From the NCBI GenBank assembly GCA_015978205.1, contig JADWMM010000033.1, positions 1-64,000 on the forward strand: DNA of 64,000 nt. Reading direction: 5' to 3'. The notes beneath the pieces were generated by a model. It saw only the letters and a program-made list of their open reading frames with translations, was not told the DNA's origin and made no database searches. Both the position numbers and the translations under genes were made by a program. Origin of the DNA: Alkaliphilus sp. NP8 (GTDB taxonomy: Bacteria; Bacillota; Clostridia; Peptostreptococcales; Natronincolaceae). Shown piece after piece: positions 8,932-17,685 of the stretch (the stretch's first letter is position 1; every line of letters begins with the position of its first letter).

Positions 8932-9264
8932 TTACACCTCCTCATCAAAAATTTCAACGTACTCTGAATAGCTTTGTTGGATATTTTTCAATCCTAAAAG
9001 CATTGTATCAATTAAGAGCTTTGTATCATATAACTCTTTTTCTTTTAAATTCATTGGTAACTTACATTCAAGATAACCGCTTTTCATTTCATGTTCGATA
9101 GCTATATTCGCTATTTCATAAAGTGATAATACTGTAGTTTGAGTCAAAACTGAAACTGCAGCACAAACGATATCTTCACCAGGATCTGCTGCACAAGCAT
9201 GTCCTTTTACTGTAAATTTGTCAATATTTCTTTTATCATTTCGATAAATATATATTGAAATCAT
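8932..9264 (-). CDS. prp: ribosomal-processing cysteine protease Prp
   Basis: Prp cuts the N-terminal leader of L27. The 110-residue protein has the catalytic pair at His22 (KGHACAADPGE) and Cys34 (DIVCAAVSVL), the same positions as in characterised Staphylococcus Prp. It lies between rplU and rpmA as in other Firmicutes, and the gene order matches its only known substrate. Its own ribosome site is weak (AGGATG), so it may rely on coupling from rplU. Confidence 0.95.
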   Translation of the reverse strand: MISIYIYRNDKRNIDKFTVKGHACAADPGEDIVCAAVSVLTQTTVLSLYEIANIAIEHEMKSGYLECKLPMNLKEKELYDTKLLIDTMLLGLKNIQQSYSEYVEIFDEEV

Positions 9265-9274
9265 AAGTTACATC

Positions 9275-9586
9275 CTAAGCATTGATTTTTTCAACTACTA
9301 ATTTTGTATAAGGTTGACGATGACCTTGTTTCTTTCTATAATCCTTCTTAGGCTTATATTTGAAAACTATGATCTTCTTACCTTTTCCTTGCTCAGCAAC
9401 CTTAGCTTCAACTTTAGCACCATCAACTACTGGATTACCAACAGTTAATTTACCATCTTTTGAAACTGCTAATACACTATCGATAGTTACTACATCACCT
9501 TGATTAGCATCTAACTTTTCCACAAATAGTGTATCTCCTTCTTGAACTCTATATTGCTTTCCACCTGTTTCAATAATTGCGTACAT
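9275..9586 (-). CDS. rplU: 50S ribosomal protein bL21
   Basis: L21 is a 23S rRNA-binding protein. The 103-residue sequence begins [18 protein letters not shown] and ends with [22 protein letters not shown], both diagnostic. The ATG follows GGGAGGTG. It is the first gene of rplU-prp-rpmA and is preceded by the L21 leader RNA and a consensus promoter, so expression is likely adjusted at the mRNA leader. Confidence 0.98.
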   Translation of the reverse strand: MYAIIETGGKQYRVQEGDTLFVEKLDANQGDVVTIDSVLAVSKDGKLTVGNPVVDGAKVEAKVAEQGKGKKIIVFKYKPKKDYRKKQGHRQPYTKLVVEKINA

Positions 9587-9592
9587 TAATTA

Positions 9593-9665
9593 CACCTCCC
9601 TGACCCAAACTCGCCGAATGCTAGGTACTTACGTTTAAAACCCGATTCGTGCGGCTACTTACAGA
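9593..9665 (-). ncRNA. L21 leader, cis-regulatory RNA upstream of rplU
   Basis: On the minus strand the 5' untranslated region contains GCCGCACGAATCGGG, a central segment with GTAAGTACCTAGC, then ATTCGGCGAG and GGGTCAGGGAGG next to the rplU start. This matches my recollection of the conserved Firmicute L21 leader, which is thought to regulate the rplU operon. GC content is clearly higher than in the surrounding sequence, as expected for a structured RNA. Confidence 0.85.
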
Positions 9666-9670
9666 TATAT

Positions 9671-9699
9671 ATAATATCACACTAATAATATACTGTCAA
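9671..9699 (-). promoter_or_regulatory. sigma-A promoter of rplU-prp-rpmA
   Basis: TTGACA (9694-9699) is separated by 17 bases from TATTAT (9671-9676). Transcription would start at about 9664, at the 5' end of the L21 leader. The -35 directly abuts the rng stop codon. Confidence 0.85.
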
Positions 9700-11208
9700 T
9701 TACTTAGATTTACTTTTTTCTAATAGTTTCTGAATAGTTTCCATATTTCCCATAGATTTTACTACCAGATCATTATTGTGTAAAGAGTGATTAGAAATTA
9801 TATACAGTTTTAACTTAGTCTTATTTTCTATTTCTCCCAATATATATTCTTCTTTTTGCAAAGCATCTAATAAAGTTGGGTGAACTTCAAATATAACAGC
9901 CTCTGAATTAGTATGTACACTTATTCTATTTGCTTCTTTTTCCAGTTTATTTAATATTGTATTCTCATTTAATATTTTTCCAGTTCCTTCGCAAGAAACA
10001 CATGTTTTTTGAAGCAATGAATCTAATCTATTTCTGACTTTTTTTCTAGTCATTTCAACTAATCCTAAGTTTGTTATTCCTAATACTTTAGTTTTCGTTC
10101 TATCTTTACTCAAAGCATTTTCAAATGTATTGAGAACTTTATGTTCATCCTCTTCATTTATCATATCTATAAAGTCAATTATAATAATGCCACCTACATC
10201 TCTAAGTCTTAATTGCTTGGCAATTTCAATAGCAGCTTCTAAATTAGTCTTTAAAACTGTATCCTCTAAATCTGTTTTCCCTACATATTTTCCTGTATTT
10301 ACATCAATAACAGTTAAAGCTTCTGTAGTGTCTATAACAATATATCCACCACTTTCTAACCATATTTCTCTATCTAAGGATTTGTTAATCTGTGACTGTA
10401 TTTTATAATGTTCAAATACATCAACAGCTTTTTCATCATAATAAGAAACTCTATTCTTTAAAGGTGGTGATATTAATTCTACCAAATCAACTGCACTTTT
10501 ATATTCTTCAAAATCATTTATTATAAACTCATCTATTTTTTTACTAAATATATCTCTAACAGTTTTATTAATTAAATCAAAATCTTTATAGATTAACCTT
10601 GGAGCAAATCCTAGTTTTTTTTCTTTTTCAATTTTTTGCCACAATTTAAGCAGAAATTTTATATCTTCTTTGAAATCTTCTTTAGTTTTCCCTTTAGCAA
10701 CAGTTCTAAGGATTACACCCATATTTTTGGGCCTTATTTCTTCAATTTCATCTCTTAACCTATCTCTTTCTTCTGAAGAGCATATTTTTCTAGATACTCC
10801 TGTATATTTACTATTGGGCATTAAAACTAAATATCTGCCAGGCAGTGTTATATTAGTTGTTACTTTAGCACCTTTACTTCCAATAGGTTCTTTAATTACC
10901 TGCACTATTATTTCTTGGCCTTGCTTTATAACATCTTTTATTGATATATCTTTATATTCTTCTTTATCCTTGTTATAAAAATCCTGTCCTAGAGCATCTT
11001 TAACATAAAGAAAACAATTTTTTTCTAATCCTACATCCACAAATGCAGCCTGCATTCCTGGAAGAACATTAACAACTCTTCCTTTGTAAATATTACCAAC
11101 TATTCGCTTATTATTACGTCTTTCAATATATAACTCAACAAGCTCTGCATTTTCTACAATAGCTAATCTATTTTCACTAATCCCTGCATTTACTATAATC
11201 TGATTCAT
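9700..11208 (-). CDS. rng: ribonuclease E/G family endoribonuclease
   Basis: RNase G/E enzymes cut single-stranded RNA and mature rRNA. The 502-residue protein has an S1-like region near residue 35-110 (NIYKGRVVNVLPGMQAAFVD), the catalytic RNase H-like core with metal-binding aspartates in VIDVNTGKYVGK and GGIIIIDFIDM, and a CVSCEGTGK zinc-link motif around residue 400. It lacks the long C-terminal scaffold of RNase E. The ATG follows GAGGGG. The gene lies directly downstream of the two TIGR03960/TIGR03936 genes, as often seen in Clostridia. Confidence 0.94.
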   Translation of the reverse strand: MNQIIVNAGISENRLAIVENAELVELYIERRNNKRIVGNIYKGRVVNVLPGMQAAFVDVGLEKNCFLYVKDALGQDFYNKDKEEYKDISIKDVIKQGQEIIVQVIKEPIGSKGAKVTTNITLPGRYLVLMPNSKYTGVSRKICSSEERDRLRDEIEEIRPKNMGVILRTVAKGKTKEDFKEDIKFLLKLWQKIEKEKKLGFAPRLIYKDFDLINKTVRDIFSKKIDEFIINDFEEYKSAVDLVELISPPLKNRVSYYDEKAVDVFEHYKIQSQINKSLDREIWLESGGYIVIDTTEALTVIDVNTGKYVGKTDLEDTVLKTNLEAAIEIAKQLRLRDVGGIIIIDFIDMINEEDEHKVLNTFENALSKDRTKTKVLGITNLGLVEMTRKKVRNRLDSLLQKTCVSCEGTGKILNENTILNKLEKEANRISVHTNSEAVIFEVHPTLLDALQKEEYILGEIENKTKLKLYIISNHSLHNNDLVVKSMGNMETIQKLLEKSKSK

Positions 11209-11231
11209 ATAATCAACCCCTCATTTATTTC

Positions 11232-11969
11232 CTATATAGTATTTATATTATCTATGGGAGTTATATACTTTCCTTCTTTTTCCTTAAATAAATCTAATCT
11301 TTGAATTCTAGTACTATCTGATTCTATAGATATATCTGTTAGTTCACATATTTTATATATAACTACTTCCGGTTTTAAATTACTTTCACTTCCAGCTGCT
11401 AGATGCATTTTCAAAATAATTTCATTACCCTTAACATCAAAAACATCTATTGATTTAATCATAGGTTTTATGTTAATTTCACGAAATTCTGGTTTTTTAT
11501 TTTTTCTACGTGATTTATTCTTTTTCTTCTTTAATTGAATTATAGATTCTTGCTTAAGAAATTGCTTGATATACTCTTCTATTTGTTCTTTAGAATCCGG
11601 CTCTTTAGATTCTAATTTCATTATATAAGTAGAACTTGAAATAACCGACATTAAAGACTTCTCTTTACTGTCAATTATTACACTTTTTATTAATTTTAAT
11701 CCTTCTGGAAGAGAATTATTTAAACTTTCCATAAAAGTATCAGCATCAACCTTATCACTTAACTGTATATCAATATACTCACCTTTACTTGCAACTCCTA
11801 CACTTAATGCAGTAGCAAAGGCCATAATAGGTCTAGGATTAAATCCTTGTGTATAAGCCACAGGTATATTAGCTCTCCTAACAGCTCTTTCAAAAACTCT
11901 TATTAAATCTAAATGAGAAATAAATACCATATCTCCTTCTTTGTAAAATCTAGAACGTACGGTTATCAT
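11232..11969 (-). CDS. TIGR03936 (DUF2344) radical-SAM-associated protein
   Basis: This small protein of unknown biochemical role is nearly always beside, or fused to, the TIGR03960 radical SAM protein. It shows the family start of the type RSRFYKEGDMVFISHLDL, then RRANIPVAYTQGFNPRPIM and LSVGVASKGEYIDIQL. The start is set at the ATG at 11969, which overlaps the TAA of the upstream gene by one base (TAATG) and has GGGGGAG at correct spacing. The overlap indicates translational coupling. A role in RNA or tRNA modification is plausible but unproven. Confidence 0.88.
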   Translation of the reverse strand: MITVRSRFYKEGDMVFISHLDLIRVFERAVRRANIPVAYTQGFNPRPIMAFATALSVGVASKGEYIDIQLSDKVDADTFMESLNNSLPEGLKLIKSVIIDSKEKSLMSVISSSTYIMKLESKEPDSKEQIEEYIKQFLKQESIIQLKKKKNKSRRKNKKPEFREINIKPMIKSIDVFDVKGNEIILKMHLAAGSESNLKPEVVIYKICELTDISIESDSTRIQRLDLFKEKEGKYITPIDNINTI

Positions 11970-13807
11970 TAGCATACTCCCCCTGTAAATATTTGATTAA
12001 CTCCACAACCAGCACAGCTTGTCCTACAGTTAGCTGTAACTTTTTCAGCTTTAGCGTTTTTATTTTCTCTTATTAAAAATTCCTTGCTAACTCCTACATC
12101 AATATGATCCCAAGGGAATATTTCATCGTATTCTCTACGTCTATTAGCATAAAACGCAGGGTCTATACCTGCTTTTTCAAATACATTCATCCATTTATCA
12201 TAATCGAAATGTTCTATCCAACCATCGAATTTACAGCCTTCTTCTACTGCTATTTCAATAACTTTAGAAAGTCTTCTATCGCCTTTAGCAAATACTGCTT
12301 CTAAAAAGCTGGTTCTTGATTCGTGATAATTAAATGTAATATTTTTATGTCTAACCTCCGATACTAACAACTTATGTTTTTCATTTATTTCATCTAATGT
12401 TATCTGTGGCTCCCATTGGAAAGGTGTAAAAGGTTTAGGTACAAAAGTAGAAGCACTTACAGTAACATTTAGTCTTTTACCTCTTTTTTCTTTTGGAACT
12501 TCATAATATTTATCTATTACTGTATATGCCAGGTCTTTAATTCCTAATAAGTCTTCGTCTGTTTCAGTCGGTAATCCTATCATAAAGTATAGCTTCACAT
12601 TACTCCATCCTGAAGAAAATGCATTTTCAGAAGCGTTAACTAAATCTTCTTCTGTTATTCCTTTATTAATAACATCTCTAAGCCTTTGAGTACCAGCTTC
12701 TGGTGCAAAAGTTAATCCTGTTTTTCTAACTTTTTGTATCTCTTCAATTAACTGTAAAGAAAAATTATCTAATCTTAAAGATGGTAGTGATATACCTATT
12801 TTTTTACTTCCATATTCATCTATTAAATGACGAACTAACTTTTCAAGCTCACTGTAATCACTTGTACTTAAAGATGCTAATGAGATTTCATCGTACCCTG
12901 TGTTTAAAACTAAATTTTTAACTATGTTCTGTAATCTATCAAAGGATTTTTCTCTTACTGGTCTGTATATAATTCCAGCCTGACAGAAACGACAGCCTCT
13001 AATACATCCACGGAAAATCTCCATCATAATTCTATCATGAACAATATCTAGATAAGGAACTATTAGTTCTTCTGGATAAAACGAATCATCTAAATTATTA
13101 ATTACTCTTTTACGTATAGTCTTTGGTAGATTTTCAAATTTAGGGTTTATACTCTTAACTGTATTATCTTCATTATATTCAACAACATAAAGAGCTGGAA
13201 CATAAACACCTTGAATTAATGCAGCTTTCTTTAAAAATTCTAATTTATCATAGTTACCTTTGTTAAAATTATTATATAAATCTGTAACTTCTATAAGTAC
13301 TTCTTCAGCTTCTCCTAATATTGCTATGTCAACAAAATCAGCTATTGGTTCAGAGTTATATACACAAGGGCCACCTACAATTACAAGCGGATCATTATTT
13401 CCTCTATCTTTACTATAAATAGGCACATCTGCCATCTTTAGCATATTTAATATGTTAGAATAGCTTAACTCATACTGTAGAGTGAAACCTATAAAATCAA
13501 AGTTTCTAATAGACTGTCTACTTTCTAGACCAAATAAAGGAATGTTATTTTTCTTCATTTCTTCTTCCATATCTATAGCCGGAGCAAAAACTCTTTCACA
13601 AAAAATATTTTCTTCATTGTTTAATAGTCCGTATAAAATCTGCATACCTAAATGGCTCATACCTACTTCATAAACATCCGGAAAACAGAAGGCAAAACGA
13701 ATTGTATCTTCATTTACGGTTTTATGTACACTGTTTAGTTCATTACCTAAATACCTTGCAGGTTTTTCTACTTTATATAGTAAATTTTCAATTTGTAATT
13801 TTTCCAT
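11969..13807 (-). CDS. TIGR03960 B12-binding radical SAM protein
   Basis: A large radical SAM enzyme with an N-terminal cobalamin-binding-like region (about residues 15-190) and a radical SAM core (about 235-480). The [4Fe-4S] motif reads RGCIRGCRFCQAG, and the C-terminus carries a cysteine cluster CRTSCAGCGVNQIFTGGVC typical of this family. The start is at ATG 13807, preceded by AAGGGAG; an upstream in-frame start would add nine residues with no site. Substrate unknown; conserved pairing with the DUF2344 gene and rng suggests an RNA-linked function. Confidence 0.9.
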   Translation of the reverse strand: MEKLQIENLLYKVEKPARYLGNELNSVHKTVNEDTIRFAFCFPDVYEVGMSHLGMQILYGLLNNEENIFCERVFAPAIDMEEEMKKNNIPLFGLESRQSIRNFDFIGFTLQYELSYSNILNMLKMADVPIYSKDRGNNDPLVIVGGPCVYNSEPIADFVDIAILGEAEEVLIEVTDLYNNFNKGNYDKLEFLKKAALIQGVYVPALYVVEYNEDNTVKSINPKFENLPKTIRKRVINNLDDSFYPEELIVPYLDIVHDRIMMEIFRGCIRGCRFCQAGIIYRPVREKSFDRLQNIVKNLVLNTGYDEISLASLSTSDYSELEKLVRHLIDEYGSKKIGISLPSLRLDNFSLQLIEEIQKVRKTGLTFAPEAGTQRLRDVINKGITEEDLVNASENAFSSGWSNVKLYFMIGLPTETDEDLLGIKDLAYTVIDKYYEVPKEKRGKRLNVTVSASTFVPKPFTPFQWEPQITLDEINEKHKLLVSEVRHKNITFNYHESRTSFLEAVFAKGDRRLSKVIEIAVEEGCKFDGWIEHFDYDKWMNVFEKAGIDPAFYANRRREYDEIFPWDHIDVGVSKEFLIRENKNAKAEKVTANCRTSCAGCGVNQIFTGGVC

Positions 13808-13891
13808 TGTATTACTCCCTTCAAAACTCTTCATATGTTTTAATTTCTTTATCTATATAATAACATAATAAACTTAAAAATATTTATTCTC

Positions 13892-14791
13892 TTATTTCCT
13901 ATTTGAATCAATCTGTAATAAATCTGCTAAAGTTGTAGTATTAGAATCGTGCTTAATAATAGCATCTATAATTTGGCTTTCTGATATGCTTCCTATAACC
14001 TTTCCATTATTATTCATAACAGTAATAATATAATACTCTTCTAAGTTAAATTCATCAAATATTTTTTTAATATTTATAAATTCCATAGCTATTATGTGCT
14101 TAGAAGGCATAGTTCCTTGACTAAATAAAGATTTTTTTTTCAAAACAAGATTTTTTATAAATACATAATTTGATCTTCCTTTTTCTTTTTTATTTAAAAA
14201 CGTTATATATATAGCTAATGCACTTAAAAAAATATATTCTACATTATAAACTAATGTTAAATATATTCCAATACTAAATAATAAAATACATATAAAATAT
14301 CCTATTTTTATAACTATTGCAGTTGCCTTTTTAACACCTATATAATAACCTATAATCCCTCTAATAATTCTTCCACCATCTAATGGTAGCATAGGCACTA
14401 AATTAAATAAACCTATAGTTAAATTAGTAGTCAAAAAAAACTGTACTATATTATTATAAGTAATATTGAATATATTACTTATAATAATAGTAATAATAAC
14501 TAATAAAAAGTTTAATAAAGGACCTGCTAAAGAAATGAAAATTTCTGCTTTAGAATTATTTTCAATATCACCTTGAAACTTAGCTACTCCACCAAATATA
14601 AATAGTTTTATCTCATCAATTTTTATACCATAATAGTTGCACATATAACAATGAGCTAATTCATGTGCTAAAACAATTATAATCAATATTAATAAATTTA
14701 AAAAGTAATTAGAAAACATACTGAAAATCAGTATAAAAAAAATAAAAAGACTAATTTTAATTTCTATATTAAATATATTAAATAACTTCAT
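13892..14791 (-). CDS. spoIVFB: SpoIVFB-like site-2 metalloprotease (M50)
   Basis: SpoIVFB is the intramembrane zinc protease in the outer forespore membrane that activates pro-sigma-K. This 299-residue protein has the catalytic HELAH at residues 43-47 inside a membrane segment, the second zinc-ligand motif FNLVPMLPLDGGRII around residue 133, several membrane helices, and a C-terminal region of about 90 residues resembling CBS domains. The ATG follows TGGAGT. It lies 18 bases behind the SpoIVFA-like gene. Other M50 proteases share these motifs; the pairing favours SpoIVFB. Confidence 0.88.
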   Translation of the reverse strand: MKLFNIFNIEIKISLFIFFILIFSMFSNYFLNLLILIIIVLAHELAHCYMCNYYGIKIDEIKLFIFGGVAKFQGDIENNSKAEIFISLAGPLLNFLLVIITIIISNIFNITYNNIVQFFLTTNLTIGLFNLVPMLPLDGGRIIRGIIGYYIGVKKATAIVIKIGYFICILLFSIGIYLTLVYNVEYIFLSALAIYITFLNKKEKGRSNYVFIKNLVLKKKSLFSQGTMPSKHIIAMEFINIKKIFDEFNLEEYYIITVMNNNGKVIGSISESQIIDAIIKHDSNTTTLADLLQIDSNRK

Positions 14792-14809
14792 TTACATTTA
14801 CTCCACACA

Positions 14810-15505
14810 CTATAGCTGTTTCGTACTAAAGTTTATGTATTTAATTGGATCTGTAGGTTCGTCTCGATTCCATATTTCTAATAATAATTTTTCAGATGTA
14901 CTCCCTATTATTTGTCCCTTTTCTACTCTTTCATTTAACTCTAAATAATTATAGCCAACATATTTATATACGGATACAAGCTCTCCTTTATGCTTTATAA
15001 TTATATAGTTTCCTACTGCTTTATTAGATCCTATATCAATTATAACACCATCGTCTATAGAATAAATATCTTCTCCTTCATTAGTATCAAAGATTATTCC
15101 CTTTGATACATTCGATGTATTACCGATGTTTTCATTAAAATATGCAGATATTTCTCCATATACTGGAGGTACAAAGTTTTGTTCTAATTCATCCTCTATT
15201 TTTATTGCTTCTACAGCTTTGTTTCCAATCGATGCTACATAAGTAGGAATTTTTTTGACTTCTTTAATATAATTTGTAATATTAGATTCATGACTTATAT
15301 TATATTTAACATATTCCAAAGCTGTATTAGTAGGTTTGAAATCTAAAATTTGAATTACCATAACTAATCCTACTATTATAACTGATGCAGCAATTCTTAT
15401 AACTGTTCTACTAATCCAATTATTAAGTTTATTTGAATTATTGTATGATTTTCTTTTCATAATCAAATTATTAAAAGAATTAGATCTGTTTTTTCCTGTA
15501 ATCAT
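14810..15505 (-). CDS. SpoIVFA-like membrane protein with degenerate M23 domain
   Basis: SpoIVFA holds and inhibits SpoIVFB during sporulation. The 231-residue protein has one membrane helix (about 35-55) and a LytM/M23-like domain (about 130-225). The usual zinc ligands are absent: the first histidine position reads GIIFDTNEGE and the HLHFE motif is replaced by LLLEIW, so it should not be a peptidase, as expected for SpoIVFA. Position directly upstream of the M50 protease supports the call. Start ATG at 15505 has GGAGTTGG upstream at slightly long spacing. Confidence 0.8.
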   Translation of the reverse strand: MITGKNRSNSFNNLIMKRKSYNNSNKLNNWISRTVIRIAASVIIVGLVMVIQILDFKPTNTALEYVKYNISHESNITNYIKEVKKIPTYVASIGNKAVEAIKIEDELEQNFVPPVYGEISAYFNENIGNTSNVSKGIIFDTNEGEDIYSIDDGVIIDIGSNKAVGNYIIIKHKGELVSVYKYVGYNYLELNERVEKGQIIGSTSEKLLLEIWNRDEPTDPIKYINFSTKQL

Positions 15506-15643
15506 ATATTATACCAACTCCATTCTTATTGCTTTAGTATAATATATTTGTTACTTAGAAATTTTATTACTTTTACATGTCGTTATATATTGACTAAAAG
15601 CTTTTTTGTTTAATAGTAGGACTATATTTTTTTGCAAAAAAAC

Positions 15644-15719
15644 ATGAGACAAAAGAGAAGTTTTCTATAAAATACAATTCTAAAGCTGTAATTTATAGAT
15701 ATATTATCTCTTGTCTCAT
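15644..15719 (-). terminator. extended nested hairpin downstream of minE
   Basis: ATGAGACAAAAGAGA (15644-15658) pairs with TCTCTTGTCTCAT (15707-15719) with a small bulge; within it CTATAAA (15665-15671) pairs with TTTATAG (15692-15698), and TACA pairs with TGTA closer to the centre. On the minus strand the structure is followed by TGTTTTTTT. It most likely ends the minCDE transcript, though it is longer and more nested than the other terminators here. Confidence 0.7.
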
Positions 15720-15745
15720 TAATACATTAATTGAAAAATATATAT

Positions 15746-16027
15746 TTAACGACTTCCATCTTTCATTTTTTTTATGGGAATATTAGCAACTAAAGCAGGT
15801 ACGGTTGATTCATCACAATCTCTTTTAGTTTTAGTTAATTTTATATCTAAACCTTCTTCATCAATTTCCATATAATCTGAAATAACTTTAATTATATCTC
15901 CTTTAACCATATCTAGAAATTGAGGACTACAATTTGCTCTGTCATGAACTAAAACTAGTTTTAATCTCTCTTTTGCTACATTTTTACTTGTTTCAGATCC
16001 TCGATTGAAAAATTTAAATAAATCCAT
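15746..16027 (-). CDS. minE: cell division topological specificity factor MinE
   Basis: MinE drives MinD off the membrane and confines MinC/MinD inhibition to the poles. The 93-residue protein has the N-terminal membrane/MinD-binding region (VAKERLKLVLVHDRANCSP) and the C-terminal topological domain (DIIKVISDYMEIDEEGLDI). The ATG has a G-rich GGGGGGTGAGGG site upstream. It is the last gene of minCDE; Clostridia of this type use MinE instead of, or in addition to, DivIVA. Confidence 0.95.
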   Translation of the reverse strand: MDLFKFFNRGSETSKNVAKERLKLVLVHDRANCSPQFLDMVKGDIIKVISDYMEIDEEGLDIKLTKTKRDCDESTVPALVANIPIKKMKDGSR

Positions 16028-16049
16028 ATTAGACCCTCACCCCCCTATA

Positions 16050-16847
16050 TTACTTAGCTAAGCCAAAAATTTTTTTTAATTTACTCATAAAACCTTCTTC
16101 AGATTCCATATTCATAAAAGGAACTTCTTCTCCTATAATCCTTTTAGTAATATTTCTATATGCTTGTCCAGCCATTGAGTTTTCATCTGTAACTGCTGGC
16201 TCTCCCTTATTAGTAGATACCACTATAGCCTCATCATCAGGTATTACCCCTAACAAATCAATAGCTAAAATATCAATCATATCTTCAATATTCATCATAT
16301 CTCCTCTTTTAACCATATCTGCTTTAATACGATTAATAATTAATAGTGGATCTCTTATTTCAGATGATTCAAGCAAACCAACAATTCTATCTGCATCTCT
16401 TACTGCAGATATTTCAGGAGTTGTTACTACAACTGCTCGGTCTGCACCTGCAATTGCATTTTTAAATCCTTGCTCTATACCAGCAGGACAGTCTATTAAA
16501 ACATAATCAAATTTTTCTTTTAACTCTGATGAAAGCGTTTGCATTTGTTCTGTGTTTATAGCATTTTTATCTCTAGTCTGTGCTGCAGGTAATAAATACA
16601 ACCCTTCATACCTTTTATCCTTTATTAAAGCTTGTTTTAATCTACAGACACCTTGAACAACATCTACAATATCATAAACAATTCTGTTCTCAAGTCCCAT
16701 TACCACATCTAAATTTCGTAATCCTATATCTGCATCTACAACAACAACCTTATAGCCTAACTGTGCTAATCCAGTTCCTAAATTAGCTGTAGATGTTGTC
16801 TTACCTACCCCTCCTTTTCCAGAGGTTATTACAATAACTTCACCCAT
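16050..16847 (-). CDS. minD: septum site-determining ATPase MinD
   Basis: MinD is the membrane-associated ATPase that recruits MinC. The deviant Walker A motif GKGGVGKTTS occupies residues of about 10-19, and the switch segments DADIGLRNLDVVMGLENR and DYVLIDCPAGIEQG are intact. The C-terminal stretch EEGFMSKLKKIFGLAK is an amphipathic membrane-targeting helix. Length 265 is normal. The ATG follows GAGGGGG. Confidence 0.97.
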   Translation of the reverse strand: MGEVIVITSGKGGVGKTTSTANLGTGLAQLGYKVVVVDADIGLRNLDVVMGLENRIVYDIVDVVQGVCRLKQALIKDKRYEGLYLLPAAQTRDKNAINTEQMQTLSSELKEKFDYVLIDCPAGIEQGFKNAIAGADRAVVVTTPEISAVRDADRIVGLLESSEIRDPLLIINRIKADMVKRGDMMNIEDMIDILAIDLLGVIPDDEAIVVSTNKGEPAVTDENSMAGQAYRNITKRIIGEEVPFMNMESEEGFMSKLKKIFGLAK

Positions 16848-16897
16848 AGATCTTCCCCCTCATCTTATGTATCATTCATTATATAGTGTTTATTATT

Positions 16898-17542
16898 TTA
16901 GCATTGCTTTTTAGTTAAATAAGGCTCAATATATATCATATTATCTTTTACTCTAGCTAATTCTGGAGTTCTAGGTTTTTCGTAATCTCCATCTGGAGGT
17001 CGTGTTATAATATTCGAAATTCTAAGCTGTGTAGGGTCTAAATAAAAAGCGGCTACACAGGCATTAACATTTCCGTTTGATCCAGCATGAGCTGTTCCTC
17101 GTAAGCTTCCCATAACAACAATATTACCATAGGCTACTATTTGGGCTCCTGGATTAACATCTCCTAATACAACTACATTACCTTCGTATTTTATATTTTG
17201 ACCTGATCTTAAAGTTCCTTGAATGAATTTGGTTTTACCTTCATTTATCCCTGCAAAAACTTCTACAATTGAATTGTCTTTGTCTAAGCTCTCTTTTTCT
17301 TCTGGCTTTAAAACATGTATTTTATATCTTGTTGCCATTAATTCTTCTAGTTCTTCTTTTTCATGAGGTTTTAGAGTATCACAGTGTATATCAAAAATTT
17401 TTGCACCTTTAAAAAAAGTTTGGGTTTTTTCAATTTTATGAATTAGCTGTGATTTAATAACTTCAAAATCATGTTGTGGCTTAATATAAATCAAAATTCC
17501 TTTTTTAGTTCCTTTAAACTCTATAACATTTTCCTGGATCAA
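16898..17542 (-). CDS. minC: septum site-determining protein MinC
   Basis: MinC inhibits FtsZ assembly where MinD places it. The N-terminal domain covers about residues 1-100; the C-terminal beta-helix domain (about 110-205) shows the typical hexad-like pattern around RSGQNIKYEGNVVVLGDVN, PGAQIVAYGNIVVMGSLRG and HAGSNG. A TTG at 17542 is chosen as start because GGAGGT lies seven bases upstream; a longer frame would start inside that site. First gene of minCDE, about 100 bases after the PBP2 terminator. Confidence 0.94.
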   Translation of the reverse strand: MIQENVIEFKGTKKGILIYIKPQHDFEVIKSQLIHKIEKTQTFFKGAKIFDIHCDTLKPHEKEELEELMATRYKIHVLKPEEKESLDKDNSIVEVFAGINEGKTKFIQGTLRSGQNIKYEGNVVVLGDVNPGAQIVAYGNIVVMGSLRGTAHAGSNGNVNACVAAFYLDPTQLRISNIITRPPDGDYEKPRTPELARVKDNMIYIEPYLTKKQC

Positions 17543-17650
17543 TAGTATTACCTCCACAAACCTATTGGTTATAATTATAAATTCGATATAAATTATATAA
17601 ATCCTTCTTTATATAAAATAAAAAATTAAAAGTGTTAAAATTTATTAATA

Positions 17651-17685
17651 AAAACAGGTTGACTTCTATGGAAGCAACCTGTTTT
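17651..17685 (-). terminator. intrinsic terminator after mrdA
   Basis: On the minus strand AAAACAGGTTG-CTTC and GAAG-TCAACCTGTTTTT form a long stem followed by Ts; the arms overlap the last codons of the PBP2 gene. It separates the mre-mrdA unit from minCDE. Confidence 0.85.
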
